Both the position numbers and the translations under genes were made by a program. A stretch of DNA of 33,014 nucleotides from a virus. The stretch covers positions 1 through 33,014 of IMG/VR virus record IMGVR_UViG_3300046171_000178; one strand, written 5' to 3'. Of the stretch, positions 24,650 through 31,888 are shown in pieces (the stretch's first letter is position 1; every line of letters begins with the position of its first letter). The notes under the pieces are model-generated. The model ran no database searches. It was given only the letters and a program-made list of their open reading frames with translations, and was not told the origin of the DNA.

Positions 24650-24678
24650 TTGACACTTTGAAAACTCTGATATATAAT
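24650..24678 (+). promoter_or_regulatory. Sigma70-type promoter with consensus -35 and -10
   Basis: TTGACA (24650-24655) and TATAAT (24673-24678) are separated by exactly 17 nt, the ideal bacterial sigma70 arrangement. Predicted transcription start is near 24685, about 16 nt before the ATG at 24701. This is the only full consensus sigma70 promoter I noticed, and it lies in otherwise late-type DNA. Confidence 0.8.
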
Positions 24679-24700
24679 AAAGTCAAATATATTTTTAGTA

Positions 24701-24913
24701 ATGGCAACTGATCAACAAAATCATTTAAAGTCTGTAACAGAGCAAGCACAAGGTCTTGTGAATGAAATAAATCAACTTGAAGGACAAGCAAAATCAAAAA
24801 GAGATATGCTTTTGAAACTTCAAGGTATCATTGAATATCTACAACAAACTGGTGTAGAATTGCCTACAGAGGAAGCACCAGAGGTTGCTCCTGCAGAACC
24901 AGTTGAATCTTGA
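24701..24913 (+). CDS. Coiled-coil hypothetical protein, 70 aa
   Basis: A 70-residue protein starting MATDQQNHLKSVTEQAQGLV. Residues 5-50 show regular hydrophobic heptad spacing (VNEINQLEGQAKSKRDMLLK, LQGIIEYLQQ), indicating a coiled coil; the C-terminus is acidic and Pro-rich (LPTEEAPEVAPAEPVES) and probably disordered. Similar short coiled-coil proteins sit next to structural genes in marine T4-like phages, without a known function. Unlike its neighbours it is preceded by a host-type promoter, so it may be made early. It could be a scaffold or regulator, or merely the first gene read from that promoter. Confidence 0.68.
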   Translation: MATDQQNHLKSVTEQAQGLVNEINQLEGQAKSKRDMLLKLQGIIEYLQQTGVELPTEEAPEVAPAEPVES

Positions 24914-24914
24914 T

Positions 24915-24922
24915 TATAAATA
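24915..24922 (+). promoter_or_regulatory. Perfect T4-type late promoter box
   Basis: TATAAATA one base after the preceding stop codon and 21 nt before the ATG at 24944, with an A-rich stretch between. Confidence 0.76.
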
Positions 24923-24943
24923 GAAAAAAAGATTAAAATTTAG

Positions 24944-25342
24944 ATGGCATATATTGGTCGTCAACAATCGTCAGGTGCGTTTGCGAAACTTGATGATGTA
25001 AGTTTACAATTTAATAATAGTAAAACTATCTTTAACTTGACGATTGGTGGTCAGGCATTTTTTCCTGGTAATCCATATACTTTGCTTGTATCATTAGGTG
25101 GTGTTATTCAAGAACCACTCACTTCATTTACGATTAATGATGACCAAATAACTTTTGCATCAGCACCACAATCTGGTGCTAACTTTTTTTGTGTAGTTCT
25201 CGCCACGACAAATACAACACCATTAAAAACTCTAACGGTGGGTGCAAGATCAGGAGCACAAACTCTTGATTTACATGGAAGAACTATGTCTGTACAAGAT
25301 CGTAGTGGTACTAAACATACTATCGGTTTCAACCTCACATAA
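24944..25342 (+). CDS. Virion structural protein, beta-rich, 132 aa
   Basis: A 132-residue protein beginning MAYIGRQQSSGAFAKLDDVS, the same anchor class as the fibre at 29543 (MPYIGRN and LDDIS). The body has FNLTIGGQAFFPGNPYTLLV, SLGGVIQEPLTSFTINDDQ, ITFASAPQSGANFFCVVL, a recurring module in phage tail and fibre proteins that also appears in diverged form within 29543-30703 (TQFTLSREVPNNQSVMVTL then DGVVQHP). It ends with a short tail, MSVQDRSGTKHTIGFNLT. It may be a baseplate or fibre-attachment component. Its stop codon is part of the next promoter box. Confidence 0.74.
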   Translation: MAYIGRQQSSGAFAKLDDVSLQFNNSKTIFNLTIGGQAFFPGNPYTLLVSLGGVIQEPLTSFTINDDQITFASAPQSGANFFCVVLATTNTTPLKTLTVGARSGAQTLDLHGRTMSVQDRSGTKHTIGFNLT

Positions 25343-25345
25343 ATA
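25339..25345 (+). promoter_or_regulatory. T4-type late promoter box
   Basis: ATAAATA containing the TAA stop of the preceding gene (25340-25342), 22 nt before the ATG at 25368. Confidence 0.67.
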
Positions 25346-25367
25346 AAAAGAAAGCTTTAACGATATA

Positions 25368-27392
25368 ATGGCGAATAGATTTCCGTTAATACTGAATAGC
25401 AATTCCAATCAAATCCAAGAGTTAGCAGCAACTGATACTCTAGATTTGACTGGAAGTGGTTTAAACTTGACAGGTATTACTACATTGTCAACTGGAGCAC
25501 AATTAAATTTAGGTGGCGGTACAAATATAAACACTGGTTCAAGAGGAGATATATTATTTTATAATTCAAGTGGTAGAATAGAAAAATTAAGTTTAGGTGC
25601 GACAGGTAAAATATTAAAATCAAATGGATCGGATTTAGTATATGGTGATAGTGGTTCAATCGCTAACGTTTATTATGTCTCTCCAAGTGGAACCGATGCA
25701 AGTGGATTTGGTGGATCTGTAGACAGACCATTTAAAACAATTAAATATGCTTCCACAAATATTGGAACACCAACATCAACTAATCCTGCAATTCTTTTCA
25801 TCAAAGCAGGTACATATGAAGAAGCACAACTACCGATTGTAGTTCCTCCACATACAACAATCGCAGGTGATAGTTTAAGAGCAACAATAATTAAACCAGC
25901 ATCTGGTTTAGATTCAAGTGGTTCAGTACAGAACAATCGTTCTACAATGTTTAGAATGAGTGATGCAACTGTATTACAGGATCTTGTGATGGACGGAATG
26001 GGTGGTTATACACCAGGAAGTCCTGCTTATAAACCTGAGAGTGCAACAATTGGTGGAGTATATCTTGGTTTTAGTGCTGTTAGCCCAATACTTGGAAAAT
26101 CACCATACATTTACAACTGTACATCATTTGGAAATGGAGCAACAGGTGCACTCCTTGATGGTGCACTTCACGCATCTGGTAATCGTAGTATGTTATTCCA
26201 TACATATACTGCTGTTCACAGTGATGGATTAGGAGTATTTCTAAAAGGTAATGCTAACGCTGAAATGATTTCATCGTTTACTTATTATTGTACAGTTGGT
26301 TTTGCATGTATAGGTGGTTCCAAGATACGTTCACTAAACTCAAGTAACGCATATGGTGAATATGCTGTGTACTCTGCAGGATTTGATGCAGGTGAAACTG
26401 CAAATACAGGAACTATTAAAGGTACAATGCTTACCTATACTAATGTTCTTACAACCTCATTTACAAATGGTGAACAGATTACAGGTGGAACATCTGGTGC
26501 AACCGCTTATGTTATAAACGTTCAATCAGAACCAAAGGTATTATACATTGTCCAAAAGTCTGGTACATTCCAAGCAACTGAAACTGTAACTGGTGGTTCA
26601 TCAGGTGCAACTGCGACTCTTGCTGCTGGTGGTTCATTTGAAACTAATCAATCTGGAAGAATACTTGTAACAACATTCTCCACATCACCTGATGCTGGTG
26701 ACTCTCTTCAATTTGCAACGACTGATGGTAACGCATTTCAAATTCAATCAATTAGTTCAGTCACTGCAAACAGTGTTGCATATCATGTATTAGTATTTTC
26801 AACATCAAGAGCAACTCCAGTTGCTGCTAACGTTGGTGTTATTGTCAGAAAAGAATTTAGTCTTGTCAGATTGACAGGTCATGACTTCCTACAAGTTGGA
26901 ACAGGTGGAACTGATACTACAAACTGGCCAAACAATCCATCACAAAATCCAAGTCAGGCAGACCAAGTTGTTACAAACTCCACTGACCCAGGACGAGTTT
27001 ACTATACTGCTACCGATGAACTAGGTAACTTTTATGTTGGAGACCAATTTAAAGTAGACCAAGCAACAGGTAACGTTACATTGGATGCATCAGCATTTAA
27101 CTTATCAGGTCTTGAATCATTAAGACTTGGTTCTGTTGGTGGTTTGATTGGTGCTGCTGTTGGTGAGTTCTCAACAGATGGAACTCTTTCTCAGAATAGT
27201 GATACAAAAGTTCCAACACAGAAAGCAGTTAAGACTTATGTTGATACTGAAATAACTACATTAAATTCTGTATCTGGTAATTTCACAGTTGCAGGTATTT
27301 CTACTGTTACTGGAACCACACATTTTACAAAACAATTAAATGTTGCAGGTGTTTCAACATTCCACGGTAACGTTAATTTTATTAGATGGTGA
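25368..27392 (+). CDS. Fibre protein with right-handed beta-helix domain, N-terminal segment of frameshifted gene
   Basis: Encodes 674 residues, starting MANRFPLILNSNSNQIQELA. Residues of about 105-350 resemble the right-handed beta-helix of pectate-lyase-like virion proteins: VYYVSPSGTDASGFGGS, DRPFKTIKYAST, ILFIKAGTYEEAQLPIVVPP, HTTIAGDSLRATII and LQDLVMDGMGG. Then come TSFTNGEQITGGTSGATAYV and a second ETVTGGSSGAT loop, LVRLTGHDFLQVGTGGTD, and GNFYVGDQFKVDQATG, a conserved element of marine phage structural proteins. The frame ends after FHGNVNF through an extra A near 27380-27385; the next frame resumes with LDGDRARFGSSEDLQIYH. No catalytic residues of a known lyase can be named, so enzyme activity is open. 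Confidence 0.83.
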   Translation: MANRFPLILNSNSNQIQELAATDTLDLTGSGLNLTGITTLSTGAQLNLGGGTNINTGSRGDILFYNSSGRIEKLSLGATGKILKSNGSDLVYGDSGSIANVYYVSPSGTDASGFGGSVDRPFKTIKYASTNIGTPTSTNPAILFIKAGTYEEAQLPIVVPPHTTIAGDSLRATIIKPASGLDSSGSVQNNRSTMFRMSDATVLQDLVMDGMGGYTPGSPAYKPESATIGGVYLGFSAVSPILGKSPYIYNCTSFGNGATGALLDGALHASGNRSMLFHTYTAVHSDGLGVFLKGNANAEMISSFTYYCTVGFACIGGSKIRSLNSSNAYGEYAVYSAGFDAGETANTGTIKGTMLTYTNVLTTSFTNGEQITGGTSGATAYVINVQSEPKVLYIVQKSGTFQATETVTGGSSGATATLAAGGSFETNQSGRILVTTFSTSPDAGDSLQFATTDGNAFQIQSISSVTANSVAYHVLVFSTSRATPVAANVGVIVRKEFSLVRLTGHDFLQVGTGGTDTTNWPNNPSQNPSQADQVVTNSTDPGRVYYTATDELGNFYVGDQFKVDQATGNVTLDASAFNLSGLESLRLGSVGGLIGAAVGEFSTDGTLSQNSDTKVPTQKAVKTYVDTEITTLNSVSGNFTVAGISTVTGTTHFTKQLNVAGVSTFHGNVNFIRW

Positions 27393-27537
27393 CAGAGCAC
27401 GTTTCGGAAGTTCGGAAGATTTACAAATATATCATGACTCAAACCATTCATACATCGCAGAAAATGGTGCTGGTGATTTAAAATACAAGCAAGTGCAGGA
27501 AGTATCATCATCCAGAAGAGTGATGGTGAAGAGATGA
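27384..27537 (+). pseudogene. Short fibre segment between two frameshifts
   Basis: In this frame the sequence reads LDGDRARFGSSEDLQIYHDS then YIAENGAGDLK, standard fibre wording. At about 27480-27490 an A appears to be missing from a run of As: the expected continuation IQASAGSIIIQKSDGEEMIK is present in the frame that leads into the next segment. The residues read here after DLKYKQ are therefore out of frame. It is a piece of the gene 25368-29182, not a gene. Confidence 0.72.
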
Positions 27538-28247
27538 TCAAAGCGACTGTCGATGGTGCGGTTGAATTATATCAAGATGATGTTCTTCGTTTAACCACTA
27601 CATCAACGGGTGTGAGTATCGGTGGTTCTTTAACAGTTCCTGGTAACGTATCAATTGGTGGAACATTAACATATGAAGACGTAACTAATATAGATTCAGT
27701 AGGAGTCGTAACAGCAAGAAGTGGACTCGTATCTCCGAATGCTGATATTGATGACTTTATAAGTGTCGGAAGTAATATTCATCTTGGTAATGCAGGAGTT
27801 GTAACTGCAACATCATTTTCTGGTAATGGTGCAAATATTACTAATGTTAATGCAACAACATTAGATTCCATTGATTCTGGTTCTTTCTTAAGATCAGATG
27901 CTAATGACACTGCAAGTGGAGTTATAACTCTTACTTCTTCAAGTAACTATCCTTTAACAATTAATGGTAGTGCTGATGCAAAAATAGTTCTACAAGGTTC
28001 AAATGATCCTTATATAAGATTTAGAGAAGGGACTACAGATAAAGCATATATTCAATGGGAGGATTCTGGATATTTACAATTGGTAAATGAAGAAAGTGGT
28101 GAATATTTAAGAATTGCAAGTGGAGCAAATGGATTAACATTTACTGAAGGTGGTAATGAAAGAACTGTTTGGCATGCTGGAAATGACGGTTCTGGCAGTG
28201 GACTAGATGCGGACACTTTAGATGGTGTTGACTCAACTTCTTTGTAA
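27534..28247 (+). CDS. Fibre shaft, central segment of frameshifted gene
   Basis: In-frame sense begins upstream of the first ATG, from about 27488 (QASAGSIIIQKSDGEEM). It carries IKATVDGAVELYQDDVLR, TYEDVTNIDSVGVVTARSG, GSNIHLGNAGVVTATSF, IVLQGSNDPYIRFREGTTD, EGGNERTVWHAGNDGSGSG and LDADTLDGVDSTS. The last two are the same tail repeats as in the fibre at 3344-5740, in the same order. The frame stops at 28247 because a T seems to be missing from cttttgtaagg; the next frame resumes with VRSDASDTMSGDYTF. It is an internal piece of the 25368-29182 gene, so 27534 is not a true start. Confidence 0.75.
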   Translation: MIKATVDGAVELYQDDVLRLTTTSTGVSIGGSLTVPGNVSIGGTLTYEDVTNIDSVGVVTARSGLVSPNADIDDFISVGSNIHLGNAGVVTATSFSGNGANITNVNATTLDSIDSGSFLRSDANDTASGVITLTSSSNYPLTINGSADAKIVLQGSNDPYIRFREGTTDKAYIQWEDSGYLQLVNEESGEYLRIASGANGLTFTEGGNERTVWHAGNDGSGSGLDADTLDGVDSTSL

Positions 28248-28267
28248 GGTCTGATGCAAGTGATACA

Positions 28268-29182
28268 ATGTCTGGAGATTATACTTTTAGTTCAAGTTCA
28301 CAAGATATTATAAACTTTTCACATAACTCAACGAATAATAATAGAGGGATAGCTTTTAATAGTAGAACAGCACTTTCAACAGCTAACAATGACGGATGGT
28401 TAAGATTAAATAATAATTCTGAATTTACTAGTGGAGTTTATACCCCTCTATTAATGAGGGCTGATGGAGGTTTTGATACAGATGGCAATACAATCGTAAA
28501 TAGTTCTGGTCAAATTATAGCAGGAAGACTTACAGGTGCATTACCAGCTATTGATGGTTCTGCACTAACTGGTGTTGGAGGCGGTCTTCAATCAGTTCAA
28601 TATTTCACTTCAAGTGGAAACTTTACTTGGACTAAACCATCTGGAATCACAAAAGTTAGAGTTATTGTAACAGGAGGAGGTGCTGGTGGTGGTGCTCACA
28701 ACGGTGATGATGCTCAAGGTGGAGGTGGTGCTGGTGGTACTGCAATTGAATTGATTGATGTTTCAAGTGTATCATCTGTAACAGTCGCTGTTGGAGCTGG
28801 TGGTGTAGGTGCTTCTGGAAACAACTCTGCTGGTGCGGGTGGAGGAGGAACTTCATCATTTGGTTCATATTGTTCTGCAAGTGGTGGTAGTGGACCTAGC
28901 ACTTGGGCAGTCGGTGGAAATGGTGGTGTAGGATCTGGTGGTAATTTAAATTTTAGAGGTGGTGGTGGAGTCTCTGGTAACATTGATGGACAAGCTAATG
29001 AAGAATCTGGTGGAACAGGAGGTTCAAGTTACTGGGGTGGAGGACCATATGGTGGTTCAGTTTGGGGAAACAGAGGCACCGATGGAGCACCAGGTGCTGG
29101 AGGTGCTGGAACTCATGCCAGCACTAATAACCAAGGTTCAAGTGGTAAAAATGGCATAGTCGTAGTGGAGGAATACGCATAA
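28268..29182 (+). CDS. Fibre C-terminal segment with glycine-rich adhesin domain
   Basis: In-frame sense starts at about 28243 (VRSDASDTM), so the ATG at 28268 is internal. After IINFSHNSTNNNRGIAFNS and LTGALPAIDGSALTGVGGG, the remainder is a glycine-rich domain opening LQSVQYFTSSGNFTWTKPSG and TKVRVIVTGGGAGGG, with many GGGG runs, and closing GKNGIVVVEEYA. This is the known phage Gly-rich tip domain type (TWTKP ... VxVxGGGGGG ... VVxEY), likely packed as polyglycine helices in receptor-binding tips. Joined to the upstream segments it gives a protein of roughly 1,270 residues: beta-helix, shaft, then adhesin. A chaperone gene overlaps its stop by one base. Confidence 0.82.
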   Translation: MSGDYTFSSSSQDIINFSHNSTNNNRGIAFNSRTALSTANNDGWLRLNNNSEFTSGVYTPLLMRADGGFDTDGNTIVNSSGQIIAGRLTGALPAIDGSALTGVGGGLQSVQYFTSSGNFTWTKPSGITKVRVIVTGGGAGGGAHNGDDAQGGGGAGGTAIELIDVSSVSSVTVAVGAGGVGASGNNSAGAGGGGTSSFGSYCSASGGSGPSTWAVGGNGGVGSGGNLNFRGGGGVSGNIDGQANEESGGTGGSSYWGGGPYGGSVWGNRGTDGAPGAGGAGTHASTNNQGSSGKNGIVVVEEYA

Positions 29183-29538
29183 TGGCAAAAAAAGTTCTTA
29201 TTTTTAATAATGAAGTAGTTGACATACATGATGCTTCTTTTGAGGTTCATTCAAGTTTCACTTGGATGGATTGTGATGATGATTCAGTTTCTAGAGACTG
29301 GACACTTGTTGATGGTGTTTTAACTAAACCTGATGATAGCATTACGAGTGCTGATTGGGATAAGTTACGAACTTCAAGAGATGTTAGGTTAGGTAGATGT
29401 GATTGGACACTAGGAAATGATAGTCCTTTATCAACTTCAAAGAAAACAGAGTGGCAAACATATCGTCAAGCCTTAAGAGATTTACCAGCAAATACAACTG
29501 ATCCAAGAAATCCATCTTGGCCAACTAAACCATCGTAA
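29182..29538 (+). CDS. Putative tail fibre assembly chaperone (APC type), 118 aa
   Basis: Starts MAKKVLIFNNEVVDIHDASF, with a first half reading FEVHSSFTWMDCDDDSVSRD that is typical of small tail assembly proteins. The second half has RDVRLGRCDWTLGNDSPLS, then EWQTYRQALRDLPANTTDP and a closing SWPTKPS. These match the Phage_tail_APC signature and the paralogue at 18064-18480 (YRQALRDLP and WPT-x-PS). Its ATG overlaps the stop of the glycine-rich fibre gene (TAATG), so that fibre is the likely client. It is intact, which argues that the fibre upstream is also functional in the real phage. Confidence 0.8.
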   Translation: MAKKVLIFNNEVVDIHDASFEVHSSFTWMDCDDDSVSRDWTLVDGVLTKPDDSITSADWDKLRTSRDVRLGRCDWTLGNDSPLSTSKKTEWQTYRQALRDLPANTTDPRNPSWPTKPS

Positions 29539-29542
29539 TTAA

Positions 29543-30703
29543 ATGCCTTATATTGGTCGAAATCATATAGCAGGTGATCACACCAGCAATTTCAAAGTAT
29601 TAGATGACATCTCATCTTATACTGCGACTTTTAATGGTTCATCAGCGACTATTGTATCGACTGCTGACGAGACAATCAGAATACCAGAGCATCGTTTTAT
29701 TCAAGGACAGAGAGTAACATATTCAAATGGTGGTGGTGGAAATATCGGTGGATTAACAAATGGAACAGCATACTTTGTAACATTTGATACTGCTAATACA
29801 TTTAAGTTAGCAACAAGTTTAGCAAACGCAAATAATAATACAAATATAAATTTATCATCTGTAGGTACAGGTTCAGCACATACATTGACCGCTGCATTTG
29901 ACGGTGTTAATACAACTTTTAAGATAACTCATGGTGGAGGATCTTCTGCTGACATAGTTAATTCAGCTCAACTCCAAGTAGCAATCAATAATGTAATACA
30001 AAAAGCAAATCTAGACTCCTCATATACTGAGGGTTTTTTAGTTGTTGACAGTCGTAAAATTCAATTCAAAACCGCACCAACTGCAGATGATATTTTCTGG
30101 GGAAACATAATTGCAAATACGATTGAGACTTTTGATATATCTGATTTAAAAATTGACCAATTTACTGGTGATGGTACTACGACTCAGTTTACATTATCAA
30201 GAGAAGTACCAAATAATCAAAGTGTTATGGTTACACTTGATGGTGTGGTTCAACACCCAAGTGATAAAGATACAACCAGAGCATATCGAATTCTTGCAGA
30301 AAAAGTTATTGAATTTAGTTCACCACCTCCAAATCCTTGTGATGTGCAAGTTAGACATCTTGGATTCTCTGGAGCAGCAGCAGGGGATGTAAGCGGTTTC
30401 TATGGACGTACAGGTAACGTTGTATTAGGTGCATCAGACCATATTACCACTGGAGACATCACACCTAGAAATATAAATGCATCTGGAATTGTTACAGCAT
30501 CTACTTTTAGTGGTGGTTTTTCAGGTAATATAGTAGGAACATCTGCAACATTTACTGGGAATCTATCAGTCGGTGGTGTATTAACATATGAAGATGTAAC
30601 TAACGTAGATTCAGTTGGTATTATAACAGCACAAAAAGATATTCACGTTGGTGCTGGTGTCTCTGCTGTTGGAATGATAACGGCAAGACATTTGGTAGTT
30701 TAG
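29543..30703 (+). CDS. Long tail fibre, N-terminal segment of a broken gene
   Basis: The first 386 residues start MPYIGRNHIAGDHTSNFKVL. Early modules include RIPEHRFIQGQRVTYSNGGG and YFVTFDTANTFKLATSLANA (an elastin-like turn set seen in phage fibres), FDGVNTTFKITHGG and TTQFTLSREVPNNQSVMVTL. Around residue 286 is SGFYGRTGNVVLGASDHIT, the familiar GRTG-x-V linker of tail fibres, then SATFTGNLSVGGVLTYEDVT and AQKDIHVGAGVSAVGMITA, nearly identical to 3344-5740. The frame fails at 30703 where scrambled sequence begins. The gene appears to run to 32887, ending in a peptidase S74 domain. Confidence 0.78.
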   Translation: MPYIGRNHIAGDHTSNFKVLDDISSYTATFNGSSATIVSTADETIRIPEHRFIQGQRVTYSNGGGGNIGGLTNGTAYFVTFDTANTFKLATSLANANNNTNINLSSVGTGSAHTLTAAFDGVNTTFKITHGGGSSADIVNSAQLQVAINNVIQKANLDSSYTEGFLVVDSRKIQFKTAPTADDIFWGNIIANTIETFDISDLKIDQFTGDGTTTQFTLSREVPNNQSVMVTLDGVVQHPSDKDTTRAYRILAEKVIEFSSPPPNPCDVQVRHLGFSGAAAGDVSGFYGRTGNVVLGASDHITTGDITPRNINASGIVTASTFSGGFSGNIVGTSATFTGNLSVGGVLTYEDVTNVDSVGIITAQKDIHVGAGVSAVGMITARHLVV

Positions 30704-31258
30704 AGTTCCTGATGGTGGTGGTAGTAGTATCAGGATGTCAGTTGGTCATTCAGAAGTTCTAGATATATGTCACAGTGTTGCTGCCTCTCTTCTACTTTCT
30801 CTGATGACTGGAACAGGCGATTTAACAATTGGTGCTGCTGCAACATAGAGTTGATATTGGTAAGTGCTGATAACTCTTCAAATATCTGAGATGGTGCTAG
30901 CAGGAACTAATGGTGGAGGATGCAAACGTCCTTATCATAATAATGTTCTTCAAATGGTGCAGCCGCTCATGAGTCACGGAACCTCTATAGTTGTAGCTGG
31001 TGCTGGAACACTCTAGGATTCGTACTAACGATTCATAGTGGAAATAGGAAAACTAGCAAGTACTGAAAAGTCAGCAAGATTCCCCTGTTGATGGAGCCGT
31101 TACAATTATCATCTTGAAACTGCTGGTAGTGAAGCGTCTTCGCATCGACTCAAGTGCCGTAATGGAAGTATTCGATACCTCAATGATTTAGATGTAGATG
31201 GTCATACAAACTTAGACAATGTAAGCATGTCGCTGGTGTATCAACTGTCTCTACTAGG
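30704..31258 (+). other. Scrambled stretch of a fibre gene with many apparent indels
   Basis: No frame stays open, yet fibre wording surfaces briefly in all three: FRVPDGGGSS, MTGTGDLTIGAAAT, a VDGAV fragment near 31090, and LDVDGHTNLDN at 31186. Specific sites can be matched to intact copies: gaagcgtcttcgcatc near 31130 has one extra G relative to gaacgtcttcgc, and agcatgtcgctgg near 31225 has two extra bases relative to agcatcgctgg. It is coding sequence corrupted by insertions and deletions, whether by sequencing error or true decay. Confidence 0.75.
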
Positions 31259-31888
31259 TTGAACATTAATACAGTGTCTGGTACGAGACTAGCTGTAGCA
31301 GGAACCAACGATCCTTGGCGTGGAATGTTCATGATCAAGGATACCAATACAAATGCTACTGCAACGCCATACATGACATTTTGGAATGGTAATGAAGCAA
31401 ATGATGGTAGCAATACAGGTCTTGAAGGAAGAGTTGGTCTTGTTAATGGAGGTGCAACTAATGAAAGATTTGATTTTTGGTGTTACAGAACTGGTACTCC
31501 AGTATCATTTGCAACACAGGGTACAGAAAGACTTCGCATCACATCAGCAGGTAAAATTGGTATTAATAGCACCTCTCCAACATATGCTTTAGAAGTTGAT
31601 GGTGGAACACAAAATACTGTTATTGTTGCTCGTTCATCAGATGCTAAAGCAGCAATTTCCTTTTTAGATAATACTACTGGTGGATATGGTCGTGCAACTA
31701 TAGGTGCAGAAGGAACGGAAGTTTATATTACCTCTGGAACTTCTGGTGCAGAAAGACTTCGCATCACATCAGAGGGTTATCTATTTGTAAGAGATAATGG
31801 AACGCAACAAACAAATACTACTCTTTCATATCAAAGTGAAGGTGCGTTTTTTAACTCACTATACTGCAAGAACAACAGCAGGTGGTGA
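31259..31888 (+). CDS. Long tail fibre, central segment of a broken gene
   Basis: A clean 209-codon stretch with no credible start of its own (TTG at 31259). It encodes typical fibre turns: SGTRLAVAGTNDPWRGMFMI, TERLRITSAGKIGINSTSPT, YALEVDGGTQNTVIVARSS, AAISFLDNTTGG and AERLRITSEGYLFVRDNG. The repeated ERLRIT unit with GINxTSPTxxLEV is a standard element of fibres that end in an intramolecular chaperone, and is consistent with the S74 domain found at 32510-32887. The frame is lost near 31860 next to a run of six Ts. It is a middle part of the gene starting at 29543. Confidence 0.7.
   Translation: MNINTVSGTRLAVAGTNDPWRGMFMIKDTNTNATATPYMTFWNGNEANDGSNTGLEGRVGLVNGGATNERFDFWCYRTGTPVSFATQGTERLRITSAGKIGINSTSPTYALEVDGGTQNTVIVARSSDAKAAISFLDNTTGGYGRATIGAEGTEVYITSGTSGAERLRITSEGYLFVRDNGTQQTNTTLSYQSEGAFFNSLYCKNNSRW

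Noticed and set aside
599-27541. Other reverse-strand open frames of 60-150 codons
   Set aside because: All lie opposite clearly coding + strand genes, lack family motifs and look like codon-bias shadows.
28662-28983. Reverse-strand open frames rich in His, Gln and Pro
   Set aside because: They are the antisense of the Gly-rich adhesin codons; composition is an artefact and no promoter or ribosome site supports them.
1185-29182. Diversity-generating retroelement acting on fibre tips
   Set aside because: No reverse transcriptase gene and no template/variable repeat pair with adenine-specific differences were found in the window; the repeats differ mainly at synonymous sites.
1347-30631. CRISPR-like or mobile-element repeats
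   Set aside because: The repeats are coding, in frame and irregularly spaced, with no short palindromic direct repeats, no inverted ends and no transposase.
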